DNA from: Bradyrhizobium sp. Gha | Lineage (GTDB): Bacteria > Pseudomonadota > Alphaproteobacteria > Rhizobiales > Xanthobacteraceae | NCBI RefSeq assembly: GCF_900113735.1 | Contig: NZ_FOQM01000002.1 | Span: forward strand, 62,001 to 126,000 | Length of the DNA stretch: 64,000 nt | Direction of reading: 5' to 3' | Part shown: in pieces, positions 33,085 through 41,725 of the stretch | Position numbering within the stretch: position 1 is the first letter of the stretch | Layout of the letters: each line of letters begins with the position of its first letter | Notes under the pieces: generated by a model | The model's input: only the letters and a program-made list of their open reading frames with translations | What the model was told of the DNA's origin: nothing | Database searches by the model: none | Translations under genes and position numbers: made by a program

Positions 33085-33874
33085 TTTCGATACGCTCGAA
33101 GCTGATCGGCCGCTGCTGATCGCCGATGGTCTCAGCAAGTCCTACGGCCGCATCGCCGCGTGCCGCGACGTGTCGTTCTCGCTCTATCCCGGCGAGGTGC
33201 TGGCGATCGTCGGCGAATCCGGTTCGGGGAAGTCGACGCTGCTGCAACTGCTGTCAGGCCAGCTCGCCGCCAGCGGCGGGCAGGTGTCCTATCGCATGCG
33301 CGATGGCGTCACGCGGGATCTCGCCGCGCTGGGTGAGGCCGAGCGGCGTCTGCTATTCCGTACTGATTGGGGTTTTGTGCATCAGGATCCGGCGCAGGGC
33401 CTGCGCATGGCGGTCTCGGCCGGCGCCAATGTCGGCGAGCGGCTGATGGCCGTGGGCTGGAACCATTACGGCCGCATTCGCGAATCCGCCTCCGACTGGC
33501 TGACCCGTGTCGAGATCGACGTCGCGCGCATCGACGATGCGCCGCGCACCTATTCCGGCGGCATGCGCCAGCGTCTCCAGATCGCGCGCAACCTCGTCAC
33601 CGGGCCGCGGCTGGTGTTCATGGACGAGCCGACCGGCGGACTTGACGTGTCGGTCCAGGCCCGCCTGCTCGATCTCTTGCGCAATCTCGTCGCCGAATTG
33701 CATCTCGCGGTCGTCATCGTCACCCACGATCTCGCGGTTGCGCGGCTGTTGTCTCATCGCGTGATGGTGATGAAGGGTGGCCGCGTCATCGAAACAGGTC
33801 TCACCGACCAAGTGCTGGACGATCCGCGCGAGCCCTATACCCAGCTTCTCGTCTCCTCGATTTTGCCGCCATGA
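33077..33874 (+). CDS. phnK: C-P lyase associated ABC ATPase PhnK
   Basis: A 265-residue ABC-type ATPase that binds the C-P lyase core complex rather than a transporter. Walker A GESGSGKST (near residue 53), Q-loop VHQDPAQGLRMAVSAG, signature YSGGMRQRLQ, and VFMDEPTGGLDVSVQ are present. Lies between phnJ and phnL in the conserved order. Confidence 0.92.
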   Translation: MADFDTLEADRPLLIADGLSKSYGRIAACRDVSFSLYPGEVLAIVGESGSGKSTLLQLLSGQLAASGGQVSYRMRDGVTRDLAALGEAERRLLFRTDWGFVHQDPAQGLRMAVSAGANVGERLMAVGWNHYGRIRESASDWLTRVEIDVARIDDAPRTYSGGMRQRLQIARNLVTGPRLVFMDEPTGGLDVSVQARLLDLLRNLVAELHLAVVIVTHDLAVARLLSHRVMVMKGGRVIETGLTDQVLDDPREPYTQLLVSSILPP

Positions 33875-33896
33875 GCCTTCGAACAAGAGCCTGCCT

Positions 33897-34595
33897 ATGA
33901 CCGTCATGATCGATATCGCCGACGCCAACAAGACCTTTACGATGCACCTGCAAGGCGGCATCGAACTGCCTGTCGTGCGCGGCGTGACCTTCCAGGTCCA
34001 GCCGGGCGAATGCGTGGTGCTCTCAGGGCCGTCGGGCGCCGGCAAATCCTCGATCCTGAAGATGATCTTCGGCAATTACCGCTGCGATTCCGGCCGTATC
34101 GGCATCCGCCATCGCGGTATGCTCATCGATCTCGCCACCGCCGAGCCGCGGCAGGTCCTCAACGTTCGTCGGGCCACCATCGGCTATGTCAGCCAGTTCC
34201 TGCGCGCGGTGCCGCGCGTTGCGACCATCGACGTCGTCGCCGAGCCGCTGATCGTCAACGGCCTCAGCCGGGCTGATGCGCAAGCGCGCGCCGGTGAGCT
34301 GTTGCATCGCCTCAACATTCCCGAGAGGCTTTGGCAGCTGCCGCCCGCAACGTTCTCCGGCGGCGAGCAGCAGCGCGTCAACATCGCGCGCGGCTTCATC
34401 TCGGACCTGCCGATCCTGCTGCTGGACGAGCCGACCGCATCGCTGGACGCCGCCAACCGCGCCGTCGTGGTCGAGCTGGTCGCCGAGAAGAAACGCCAGG
34501 GCGTCGCCATGGTCGCCATTGTCCACGACGACGAAATCCGCCATTTGATCGCCGACCGCATCGTCGACGTCACCAGCTTTGCCGCCGCGGCCTGA
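33897..34595 (+). CDS. phnL: C-P lyase associated ABC ATPase PhnL
   Basis: A 232-residue ABC ATPase paralogous to PhnK, also a C-P lyase complex partner. Starts MTVMIDIADANKTFTMHLQG; Walker A GPSGAGKSS, signature FSGGEQQRVN, and LLLDEPTASLDAANR are intact. The ATG at 33897 is 22 bases after phnK; an open frame upstream overlaps phnK and is not used. Confidence 0.92.
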   Translation: MTVMIDIADANKTFTMHLQGGIELPVVRGVTFQVQPGECVVLSGPSGAGKSSILKMIFGNYRCDSGRIGIRHRGMLIDLATAEPRQVLNVRRATIGYVSQFLRAVPRVATIDVVAEPLIVNGLSRADAQARAGELLHRLNIPERLWQLPPATFSGGEQQRVNIARGFISDLPILLLDEPTASLDAANRAVVVELVAEKKRQGVAMVAIVHDDEIRHLIADRIVDVTSFAAAA

Positions 34596-34606
34596 AGGAC
34601 ATGGAT

Positions 34607-35758
34607 ATGAAGCCGAAGGACATTGTGATCGCCAACGCCAGGATCGTGCTGGCTGACCGGGTGATCGAGCAGGGCTGGCTTGCTCTCGTGGACGGACGCA
34701 TCGCCGAAATCGGCGAGGGCAGGGCGCCCGCAGGAGCCGAGGATGCCGGCGGCGACCTGATCATGCCAGGTCTGATCGAGCTCCACACCGACCATCTCGA
34801 AGCGCATTACGTGCCGCGTCCGAAGGTGTTCTGGAATCCGGTCGCCGCCGTCGTCTCCTATGACGGCCAGCTCGCGACCTCGGGCATCACCACTGTGTTC
34901 GATTCGCTCCGAGTCTGGCGCGAGGATGGCGCCGAGGAGGTCGATGGCCGCGCCGGCGTGCTCGCCGCCGCGATCACGACCGCGCGTGACTCGAACCTGC
35001 TGCGCGCTGATCATTTCCTGCATCTGCGCTGCGAAATCCCGATGCCGAGCGTGGTCGAGGAGGCGAAGGAGCTGATCGACCGACCCGATGTCAAGCTGAT
35101 GTCACTGATGGACCATACGCCCGGCCAGCGCCAGTTCCGCGACGAGGTCAAGCTGCGTGACTATTACCGCGGCAAGGGCGGCGGCAAAACCGATGCCGAG
35201 CTCGACGAGCTGTTCGCGAAACGCTTCGAGTACCAGAAGCAATATGCCGCGGCCAATATGCGCGAGATCGTGGCGCTGGCGCATGAGTACAAGATTCCGC
35301 TCGCAAGCCATGACGACACCACCGAGGAGAACGTTGCTGATGCCGTGCGCGACGGCGTCGCGGTGGCGGAGTTCCCCACCACGATCGAGGCCGCGCGCGG
35401 CCTGCACCAGGCCGGCATCGACATCCTGATGGGCGCGCCCAATGTCGTGCGCGGCGGTTCGCACTCCGGCAACATCGCCGCGGTCGATCTCGCCCGCGAA
35501 GGCCTGCTCGATATCCTGTCGTCGGATTACATTCCGTCGAGCCTCTTGATGGGCGCGCTGCAATTGCCCGAGCATGCGCCCTCCATCAGCCTGCCGACCG
35601 CCATTCGAACCGTGACGAAGGCGCCGGCCGATGCGGTTGGCCTCACCGACCGCGGCGAGATCGCGATCGGCAAGCGTGCGGACCTGATCCGCGTGCATGT
35701 CGCGGGCAGCGTTCCCGTGGTGCGCAGCGTCTGGCGTGAAGGAGGCCGCGTCGCATGA
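34607..35758 (+). CDS. phnM: Ribosyl methylphosphonate triphosphate diphosphatase
   Basis: A 383-residue amidohydrolase-fold enzyme that removes diphosphate from 5-triphospho-ribosyl-1-phosphonate before C-P cleavage. Metal-binding motifs: LIELHTDHLEAH near residue 55, LMSLMDHTPGQRQF and LASHDDTTEENV, with GAPNVVRGGSHSGN near the end. AAGGA sits seven bases before the ATG at 34607, which is preferred over the ATG at 34601. Its stop overlaps the phnN ATG. This is the intact copy; the other, 21642-22815, is frameshifted. Confidence 0.93.
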   Translation: MKPKDIVIANARIVLADRVIEQGWLALVDGRIAEIGEGRAPAGAEDAGGDLIMPGLIELHTDHLEAHYVPRPKVFWNPVAAVVSYDGQLATSGITTVFDSLRVWREDGAEEVDGRAGVLAAAITTARDSNLLRADHFLHLRCEIPMPSVVEEAKELIDRPDVKLMSLMDHTPGQRQFRDEVKLRDYYRGKGGGKTDAELDELFAKRFEYQKQYAAANMREIVALAHEYKIPLASHDDTTEENVADAVRDGVAVAEFPTTIEAARGLHQAGIDILMGAPNVVRGGSHSGNIAAVDLAREGLLDILSSDYIPSSLLMGALQLPEHAPSISLPTAIRTVTKAPADAVGLTDRGEIAIGKRADLIRVHVAGSVPVVRSVWREGGRVA

Positions 35759-36336
35759 GCGATACCGTCGCGGCGGACGCAATCGGTCCCGGCCGACTCG
35801 TGCTCGTGGTCGGCCCGAGCGGCGCCGGCAAGGATACGTTGCTGCGGCTCGCGCAGGCCGCCTGTGTCGACGATCCCGACGTCGTATTCCCGCGCCGCGT
35901 CGTGACGCGCGCATCATCCGCCGACGAGGACAACATCGCCGTGAGCCCCGACGACTTCGCGCGAGCGCGCGATCACGGCGATTTCGCCGTGCATTGGGAC
36001 GCACATGGGCATTCCTATGCGCTGCCGCGGCAGATCAATGACGACATCCGCGCGGGCCGCGCCGTGGTGGCCAATGTCTCGCGCACGGTGATCCGCGCGC
36101 TACGCCAGACCTATGCCAACGTTGCCGTGGTCGCGATCACGGCGCCGCCCGACGTGCTGGCGCAGCGTCTTGCCGCGCGCGCGCGTCACAGCGACGGCAA
36201 TATCGCTCATCGGCTCACGCGCAGCGTCGACGATGCCTCGGCCAATGCCGATCTCACCATCCTCAACGCGGGCAGCGCGGACTATCACAGTCGTCAGCTT
36301 GTGCGCGTGATCAGGAATGAGTGCTGGCACGATTGA
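35755..36336 (+). CDS. phnN: Ribose 1,5-bisphosphate phosphokinase
   Basis: A 193-residue P-loop kinase of guanylate-kinase type that makes PRPP from ribose 1,5-bisphosphate, returning C-P lyase product to central metabolism. Walker A GPSGAGKDT (near residue 22), RRVVTRASSADEDN and the lid region QRLAARARHSDGNIAHRLTR are seen. Overlaps phnM by four bases (ATGA). Confidence 0.92.
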   Translation: MSDTVAADAIGPGRLVLVVGPSGAGKDTLLRLAQAACVDDPDVVFPRRVVTRASSADEDNIAVSPDDFARARDHGDFAVHWDAHGHSYALPRQINDDIRAGRAVVANVSRTVIRALRQTYANVAVVAITAPPDVLAQRLAARARHSDGNIAHRLTRSVDDASANADLTILNAGSADYHSRQLVRVIRNECWHD

Positions 36337-36362
36337 TCGCCGGCAGAACAGGAGAGAGCGGA

Positions 36363-36974
36363 ATGACGGTGATCAAGACGGTCGAGGAACTCGAAGCCAT
36401 CTACGGCGCCACCAACGACGCCTCGACGGTGAAAGTCGCCGACCACGTCACCCCACTCTACCGCATCTTCATCGAGAAGGCGCCTTTCGCGGCGCTGGCA
36501 ACGATCGGACCCGAGGGCATCGACTGCTCGCCGCGCGGCGATCTCCCCGGCTTTGTCCGCATTCACGATCCCAAGACATTGATGCTGCCGGATCGCCGCG
36601 GCAACAACCGGGTCGATTCGCTGCGCAACATCGTGCGCGACCCCCGCGTGTCGTTGATGTTTCTGATCCCCGGCTCCGGCAACGCGGTCCGCGCCAACGG
36701 CCGTGCGCATCTCTCGGTCGATCCGAATTTGCTCGCCTCGTTCAGGGTCGAGGGCAAGGCGCCGCGCAGTGTCATGGTGATGAACGTGGACGAGATCTAC
36801 TTCCAGTGTGCCCGCGCCATCGTCCGCTCCGACCTCTGGAATCCCGACAAGCGTATCGATCCGAAAACGCTGCCGACGCCAGGCCAAATCCTCGCCGAGA
36901 TGAGCCAGAACAAGGTCGGCGGCGCGGAGTATGACCGCATCTGGCCGGAACGCGCTGCCGCGACGATGTGGTGA
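36363..36974 (+). CDS. Pyridoxamine 5'-phosphate oxidase family FMN-binding protein
   Basis: A 203-residue split-barrel flavin-binding protein: FAALATIGPEGIDCSPRGDLPGFVRI and LPDRRGNNRVDSLRNIVRDPRVSLMFLIPG are hallmarks of the general-stress/PPOX branch. True PNPOx active-site residues cannot be confirmed. It starts 26 bases after phnN with a GAGAG-like ribosome site, so it may be read from the phn operon, but a role in phosphonate use is unproven. Confidence 0.82.
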   Translation: MTVIKTVEELEAIYGATNDASTVKVADHVTPLYRIFIEKAPFAALATIGPEGIDCSPRGDLPGFVRIHDPKTLMLPDRRGNNRVDSLRNIVRDPRVSLMFLIPGSGNAVRANGRAHLSVDPNLLASFRVEGKAPRSVMVMNVDEIYFQCARAIVRSDLWNPDKRIDPKTLPTPGQILAEMSQNKVGGAEYDRIWPERAAATMW

Positions 36975-36978
36975 ACTT

Positions 36979-37128
36979 TCTTCCCCTCTCCCCTTTTGGG
37001 CGAGGGTCTCGCCGCGATAGCGGCGAGACGGGTGAGGGGTATCGCTCCTCAGCGGCGCGCTCTCGCAAGCCGAAAGATACCCCTCATCCGGCGCTTCGCG
37101 CCACCTTCTCCCGCAAAGGGAGAAGGAA
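36979..37128. repeat. Short palindromic repeats (family B, copies 2 and 3)
   Basis: CCCCTCTCCCC...GGGCGAGGG with GTCTCGCCGC-GATA-GCGGCGAGAC (a strong hairpin, ~37006-37029) then CCCCTCATCCGGCG...CCTTCTCCC-N5-GGGAGAAGG (37080-37127). Two repeats stand head to tail after the last gene of the phn block. Such elements are frequent between rhizobial genes and could terminate transcription. Confidence 0.6.
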
Positions 37129-37453
37129 AAAACAGTCGCGCGGGATGAATCTGCCTGCTGTTGCTTGCAGTGGGAGAAGCGCGAGAGCGCGCGCGCCGCA
37201 AATTTGGATAGCCATTTCATTGACCAAAGGCGCTGATCGCCCGACATTCGGAGCGTCGAAAATGCTGCTCGAGCCAAAGCCGCCACATGAGAACCGATCA
37301 CCAGCGCAATCAGAACGACATGCACGAACGCATGACGCGGCGCTGTTTCTCGGCGGTAACACGCGCCTGTTGTTGTTGCTGACGGTCTTCTAGCAACCTT
37401 CCATATCGCAATGTCCACGACAGGAACGCCGAGACTTCGGCGAATGAGCAGTC
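37129..37453. other. Intergenic stretch without a clear gene
   Basis: About 325 bases. One minus-strand frame has a hydrophobic segment (HVVLIALVIGSHVAALARAA, within about 37240-37330) that could be part of a small membrane protein, but start, end and composition are not convincing. No other signal seen. Confidence 0.3.
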
Positions 37454-37687
37454 ATGTCCCGAGCCCAACAGCAAGCCCAGTCCAACGCCTACATCATCGA
37501 AATCCACGATCGCGCCGCTGGCATCGTCACTCGCGGTGAGCGCGGCTTCCGCTTCTTTTCCTCCGAGCGTCTGTTCGACAGTCTCGAAGGCCGTCAATTC
37601 CGCTCTGCACGCGAGGCAGAGCGCGCTGCACGTGCCGTGTTCTCCGAGCGGAACCGGCGCGTGAAGTCTTCACCCCTCGCCAACTGA
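37454..37687 (+). CDS. Small hypothetical protein before a sulfonate-binding protein
   Basis: A 77-residue protein (MSRAQQQAQSNAYIIEIHDR...GRQFRSAREAERAARAVF) with no signal or known domain. Basic C-terminus. It lies 12 bases before the binding-protein gene on the same strand and is probably co-transcribed. I recall similar small proteins next to ssuA-like genes in Bradyrhizobium, function unknown. Confidence 0.6.
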   Translation: MSRAQQQAQSNAYIIEIHDRAAGIVTRGERGFRFFSSERLFDSLEGRQFRSAREAERAARAVFSERNRRVKSSPLAN

Positions 37688-37699
37688 AAGGATCGCAAC

Positions 37700-38653
37700 A
37701 TGATCGCACGACGACAACTCCTGACCGCAGCGCTGCTGCTCACGACCGCTATCGCTGTGCCCGTGCAGGCGGAGGACAAGCCGGCGGAGATCCGCATCGG
37801 CACTCAAAAGGGTGGGTTCTTTCCGGCTGTGCGCCAACGGCAGACGCTCGAAACCGCATTCAAGCCGCTCGGCATCGAGGTCAAGTGGATCGACTTCCAG
37901 TTCGGTCCGCCCCTGCTGGAAGCGATCAACGTCGGCAGCGTCGATTTCGGCTTTGTCGGTGACACCCCGCCGATCTTCGCGCAGGCCGGCGGCGCGAGGA
38001 TCCGCTATGTCGCCGCCGTCAAGTCCGAAGGCGACAATCAGGCCATCATCGTGCCGAAGGACTCGCCGATCAAGACGATCGCCGACCTCAAAGGCAAGCG
38101 TGTCGCCTACGGCAAGGGATCGAGCGCGCATCATCTCCTGGTCGCATCGCTCGAGAAGGCCGGCCTGTCCTGGTCCGACATCACTCCGGCGCCGCTCGCG
38201 CCGGCGGACGCGACGGCAGCCTTCGTCAAGGGCTCGGTCGACGCCTGGTCGATCTGGGACCCGTATCTCGCGCTCGCCGAATTGAAGGAGAACGCGCGCG
38301 TTCTGGTCTTCGACAAGGACGTTCACAAGCCGAACGCCTTCTACATCGCCAATACCGATTTCGTCGAAAGATATCCGTCGCTGGTCGCCAGGCTCAACAC
38401 GACCTTCGCGGCTGAAGGCGACTGGGCGAACTCTCATCATGAGGAGGTGGCGAAGGCGCAGGCCGAGGCAACGGGTGTGGACATCGAGGCCATCAGGCGC
38501 TTCGTGAATCGATCCACCTACAACGTGGCGCCGCTCGATGCCGAGGTGATCAAGACGCAGCAGGCCATCGCCGATCGCTTTGCCAAGCTCGGCCTGATTC
38601 CGAAGCCGGTCAACGTCTCCGACATCGCCTGGAAGTGGACGCCGGGCTCCTGA
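37700..38653 (+). CDS. Aliphatic sulfonate-type ABC binding protein
   Basis: A 317-residue periplasmic protein of the SsuA/NMT1 family. Signal peptide MIARRQLLTAALLLTTAIAV-PVQA; then IRIGTQKGGFFPAVRQRQTL, the ligand-site stretch VDFGFVGDTPPIFAQAGGARI and KGKRVAYGKGSSAHHLL, all typical of sulfonate/taurine binders. AAGGA precedes the ATG. No SsuB/SsuC or monooxygenase gene adjoins it, so it must work with a transporter encoded elsewhere or be an orphan. A perfect inverted repeat around the stop (38646-38662) separates it from the convergent hydrolase. Confidence 0.87.
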   Translation: MIARRQLLTAALLLTTAIAVPVQAEDKPAEIRIGTQKGGFFPAVRQRQTLETAFKPLGIEVKWIDFQFGPPLLEAINVGSVDFGFVGDTPPIFAQAGGARIRYVAAVKSEGDNQAIIVPKDSPIKTIADLKGKRVAYGKGSSAHHLLVASLEKAGLSWSDITPAPLAPADATAAFVKGSVDAWSIWDPYLALAELKENARVLVFDKDVHKPNAFYIANTDFVERYPSLVARLNTTFAAEGDWANSHHEEVAKAQAEATGVDIEAIRRFVNRSTYNVAPLDAEVIKTQQAIADRFAKLGLIPKPVNVSDIAWKWTPGS

Positions 38654-38661
38654 GTCAGGAG

Positions 38662-39444
38662 CTAGCCCCTCAGCGCTGCCAGCAGCTCATCCGGGCGCTC
38701 GGCCATGATCATGTGGCCCGCGCCCGGCACCACGACGGTCTTCGCGTGCGGGATCGCCGCCGCGAGAGCCTTGCCGGCCTTCACAGGTGTCATCATGTCG
38801 CGTTCGCCGAGGATCAGAGTCGTCGGCACCTGCACGCTTGCGGCCGCGGTCAGTGCATTCGCGTAAGCATTGCAGGCCGACAAATCCCTGAACAGCACGC
38901 CCGGCTCGCAAGCCCGAAGCACCGCCTGTGCGCCGCCATGCATCCACAGGCCGGGCGCGAGGCTGCCGCCGAGCTCGGCGCTAAAGCCGAGGCCCCAGAT
39001 CGAGACCATGTCGTTGGCGTCCTGCGAGTTGGCTTCGGCAGCCTTCAACAGATCCGGGCCGACAGTCATGGTTGCAGCCGTACCGATCAGGCTCAGCGCG
39101 GAGACCTTGTCGGGGTGACGCGCGGCGGTCTCGAGCGAGATCAGCGATCCCATGGAATGGCCGATCAGATGCGCTTTCGGTGCTCCGGCCGCATCGAGCA
39201 GCGCTGCGGTCCACTCGGCCATCTCGGCGATGCTTGTGAGCGATGGTCCGGCGGAGCGGCCGTGACCTGGCAGATCAGGTGCGAGCACGCCGAAACCGTG
39301 ATGGGCGAACCAGCGTGTGTGCAGCGCCCAGGTCGCATGATCAAAGCCGGCGCCATGGATGAAGACGACCGTAGTCAGCGATTTGTCGAACTCGCGGCCG
39401 CCAGTTGCGACAAATATCTCGGTGCCGTTGACGGAGAGCTTCAT
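38662..39444 (-). CDS. Alpha/beta-fold hydrolase
   Basis: A 260-residue cytoplasmic hydrolase: VFIHGAGFDHATWALH, DLPGHGRS, nucleophile elbow GHSMGS (Ser near residue 99), GERDMMTP (Asp) and GAGHMIM (His) form the triad. Start at 39444, four bases after the sulfhydrylase gene, so the two are in one operon. Substrate unknown; context hints at ester or thioester hydrolysis in sulfur amino-acid metabolism, which is only inference. Confidence 0.85.
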   Translation of the reverse strand: MKLSVNGTEIFVATGGREFDKSLTTVVFIHGAGFDHATWALHTRWFAHHGFGVLAPDLPGHGRSAGPSLTSIAEMAEWTAALLDAAGAPKAHLIGHSMGSLISLETAARHPDKVSALSLIGTAATMTVGPDLLKAAEANSQDANDMVSIWGLGFSAELGGSLAPGLWMHGGAQAVLRACEPGVLFRDLSACNAYANALTAAASVQVPTTLILGERDMMTPVKAGKALAAAIPHAKTVVVPGAGHMIMAERPDELLAALRG

Positions 39445-39448
39445 CGTG

Positions 39449-40744
39449 TCAAACCTTTTGCGAGATGCGCAGCGCCTGCGCAAGATCGTCGATGATGTCG
39501 CTGGCCGTCTCGATGCCGACCGATAGCCGCACCAGCTCCTCGCCGATGCCGGCGGCCTTGAGCTGCTCGGCATCCATCTGCTGATGCGTGGTGGACGCCG
39601 GGTGGATCACCAGCGTCTTGGCATCGCCGACATTGGCGAGATGGCTGATCATGCGCAGGGACTCGATGAACTTGCGCCCCGCAGGACGGCCGCCCTTGAT
39701 GCCGAAGGAGACGATCGAGCCCGCGCCGCGCGGCAGCAATGTTTTTGCGAGCTGATAGTCGGGGTGGTTCTCCAGCGAGGGATGCAGCACCCAGTCGACG
39801 GCCTTGTTCGACTTCAGCGCGTCCAGCACAAGATGTGTGTTCTGCATGTGGCGGTCCATGCGCACGCCGAGCGTCTCCACACCCTGCAACAGCTGGAACG
39901 CGTTGGTCGGCGACAGGCAGGCGCCGAAATCGCGCAAACCTTCGGTGCGTGCGCGCATGATGAAGGCCGCGGTACCGAATTGCTCGTCGAAGACGATGCC
40001 GTGATAGCCGCCATAGGGCTCGGTGAGCACGCCGAACTTGCGCGACGTGCGCCAGTCGAACCGGCCGCCATCGACGATGGCGCCGCCGATCGCGATGCCG
40101 TGGCCGCCGATCCATTTGGTCGCCGAATGCATGACGATGTCGGCGCCAAGCTCGATCGGCCGGCTCAGATAGGGCGTGGCAAAGGTGTTGTCGATCAAGA
40201 GCGGAATTCTGGCCTCGTGCGCGATCGCGGCGACCTTGGGAATGTCGAGCACTTCCAAACCGGGATTGCCGATGGTCTCGCCGATCACCAGCTTCGTGGT
40301 CGGCTTGATCGCCTTCCGGAACGCGTCATGATCGCGCGGCTTCACGAAGGTCGTGGTGATGCCGAAGCGCGGCAGCGTGTGCGCCAGCAGGTTGATGGTG
40401 CCGCCATAGAGCGAGCTCGACGCCACGATGTGGTCGCCGGCATTGAGCAGCGTTGCGATGGCGAGATGCAGCGCGGCCATGCCGCTTGCGGTGCAGATTG
40501 CGCCGACGCCGCCCTCGAGCGCCGCGAGCCGTTCCTCCAGCACGCCGGTGGTCGGATTGGAGATGCGCGTGTAGATGTGGCCGGCGCGCTCCAGGTTGAA
40601 CAGCGCCGCCGCGTGATCGGAATCCTGGAATACGTAGGACGTGGTCTGGTAGATCGGCACCGCGCGGGCGCCGGTCGCGGGATCCGGATGCTGGCCCGCA
40701 TGCAGGCTCAGGGTCTCGAAGGCGGGCGGTTTTGGCGCGGGCAT
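39449..40744 (-). CDS. metY: O-acetylhomoserine sulfhydrylase-like PLP enzyme
   Basis: A 431-residue Cys/Met-metabolism PLP enzyme that likely converts O-acetylhomoserine and sulfide (or methanethiol) to homocysteine (or methionine). Family N-terminus FETLSLHAGQHPDPATGARAVPIYQTTSYVF; PLP Lys at 210 in HSATKWIGGHG; C-terminal SVGIETASDIIDDL. The length is that of the OAH sulfhydrylase group rather than cystathionine synthases. Neighbour downstream is a hydrolase in the same operon. Confidence 0.88.
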   Translation of the reverse strand: MPAPKPPAFETLSLHAGQHPDPATGARAVPIYQTTSYVFQDSDHAAALFNLERAGHIYTRISNPTTGVLEERLAALEGGVGAICTASGMAALHLAIATLLNAGDHIVASSSLYGGTINLLAHTLPRFGITTTFVKPRDHDAFRKAIKPTTKLVIGETIGNPGLEVLDIPKVAAIAHEARIPLLIDNTFATPYLSRPIELGADIVMHSATKWIGGHGIAIGGAIVDGGRFDWRTSRKFGVLTEPYGGYHGIVFDEQFGTAAFIMRARTEGLRDFGACLSPTNAFQLLQGVETLGVRMDRHMQNTHLVLDALKSNKAVDWVLHPSLENHPDYQLAKTLLPRGAGSIVSFGIKGGRPAGRKFIESLRMISHLANVGDAKTLVIHPASTTHQQMDAEQLKAAGIGEELVRLSVGIETASDIIDDLAQALRISQKV

Positions 40745-40804
40745 GCGTGGCCTCGTTGGTCGGTCGGCGGAGGTCGCCCTTGTGCCACAAAACGGCGCTG
40801 GAAG

Positions 40805-41617
40805 TCAGCCCATTGACAGCATCGCCTGACCCCGAATGGCCTGCTCGATGATGTGCGCCTCCCGCAACAGAATCTCCGCGACCTCCTGCTCGCGGCGCGG
40901 GCCGAGCCTCGTCCGAACGGCAGAGACGGTCATCGCCGCCGCGGGCCGGCCGTCCGGGGTCTTGATCCAGGTCGAGATCGATTTCGTGCCCTGCACGAGG
41001 CCGATCTCCCGTATCCCATATCCGCGCCGTCGCGCCGAGGTGACCTGGCCGAGCACGGTTACGATGTCGGTGCGGTAGGCCTCGAATCTCTTTTCATTGG
41101 CCGCAACGATCTTGCGCGCGTCCGGTGCCGGCAGTGCGGCGAGGATCGCCACGCCGGCGCTGGAGACGCCGAGCGGACGGCGCGCGCCGACCTCGATCGA
41201 CAGCACCTGGATCGGATAGGCGCCGATCCGGCGGTCGATGCACAGCGTGTCATTGCCGGTCCGTACCGTCAGGAACAGCGTGTCGCCGATCTCGGCCGAT
41301 GCGCGCCGCAGCGAAGGATCTGCGGCGACCAGAAGCGGCGAGGGCCGGGGACGCGCGAGCGCCAGCTCCGGCACCTGGTTGCCGATTGCATAGCGGCCGG
41401 TTCTGCCGTGCCGCTCGACGATGCCTTCCTCGACCAGCACGTGAACGATACGGTGCACGGTCGGGCGCGTGAGGCCGGTGGCCTGCACGACCTCGGCCAA
41501 CGGCACGCCGTCTTCGCGGCCGGCGGCAAGAATGCGCAGCACGGAGAGCGCGCGGCGGATGGCTTGAGCGCCCCGACGCGGTTCTACCGGGCGGCTAGAC
41601 GAGCGAGGCTTGTCCAT
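40805..41617 (-). CDS. IclR-family transcriptional regulator
   Basis: A 270-residue regulator. N-terminal winged helix (AIRRALSVLRILAAG, ATGLTRPTVHRIVHVLVEEGIV; residues ~18-75) and a C-terminal effector domain (GDTLFLTVRTGNDTLCIDRRIG, RRPLGVSSAGVAILAALP). Starts MDKPRSSSRP at 41617; a much longer open frame upstream is antisense to the next gene and rejected. It diverges from the TctC-flavin reductase-FAH-RidA-amidohydrolase operon, which it probably controls. Confidence 0.88.
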   Translation of the reverse strand: MDKPRSSSRPVEPRRGAQAIRRALSVLRILAAGREDGVPLAEVVQATGLTRPTVHRIVHVLVEEGIVERHGRTGRYAIGNQVPELALARPRPSPLLVAADPSLRRASAEIGDTLFLTVRTGNDTLCIDRRIGAYPIQVLSIEVGARRPLGVSSAGVAILAALPAPDARKIVAANEKRFEAYRTDIVTVLGQVTSARRRGYGIREIGLVQGTKSISTWIKTPDGRPAAAMTVSAVRTRLGPRREQEVAEILLREAHIIEQAIRGQAMLSMG

Positions 41618-41629
41618 ATTATGGACAAG
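41609..41629. promoter_or_regulatory. 21-bp palindrome over the iclR start codon
   Basis: CTTGTCCATA-T-TATGGACAAG is a perfect 10+1+10 inverted repeat. Its left arm contains the complement of the regulator's own ATG and next two codons (41609-41617). It lies in the divergent gap before the catabolic operon (first ATG 41726). Likely the IclR operator. Confidence 0.6.
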
Positions 41630-41725
41630 AACCGCACAATTCAGTCGACAGGTAAAGTCCGGAATCGACAGATTGCGCGCAACAAGAACAACCGGCGGTC
41701 CGGATCCGCCGTTCGGGAGGTTCAG

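Noticed and set aside
36294..37418. Minus-strand frame of 374 codons over phnN and the FMN-binding gene
   Set aside because: Mostly antisense to two well supported genes; only a short hydrophobic stretch near 37.3 kb is of interest.
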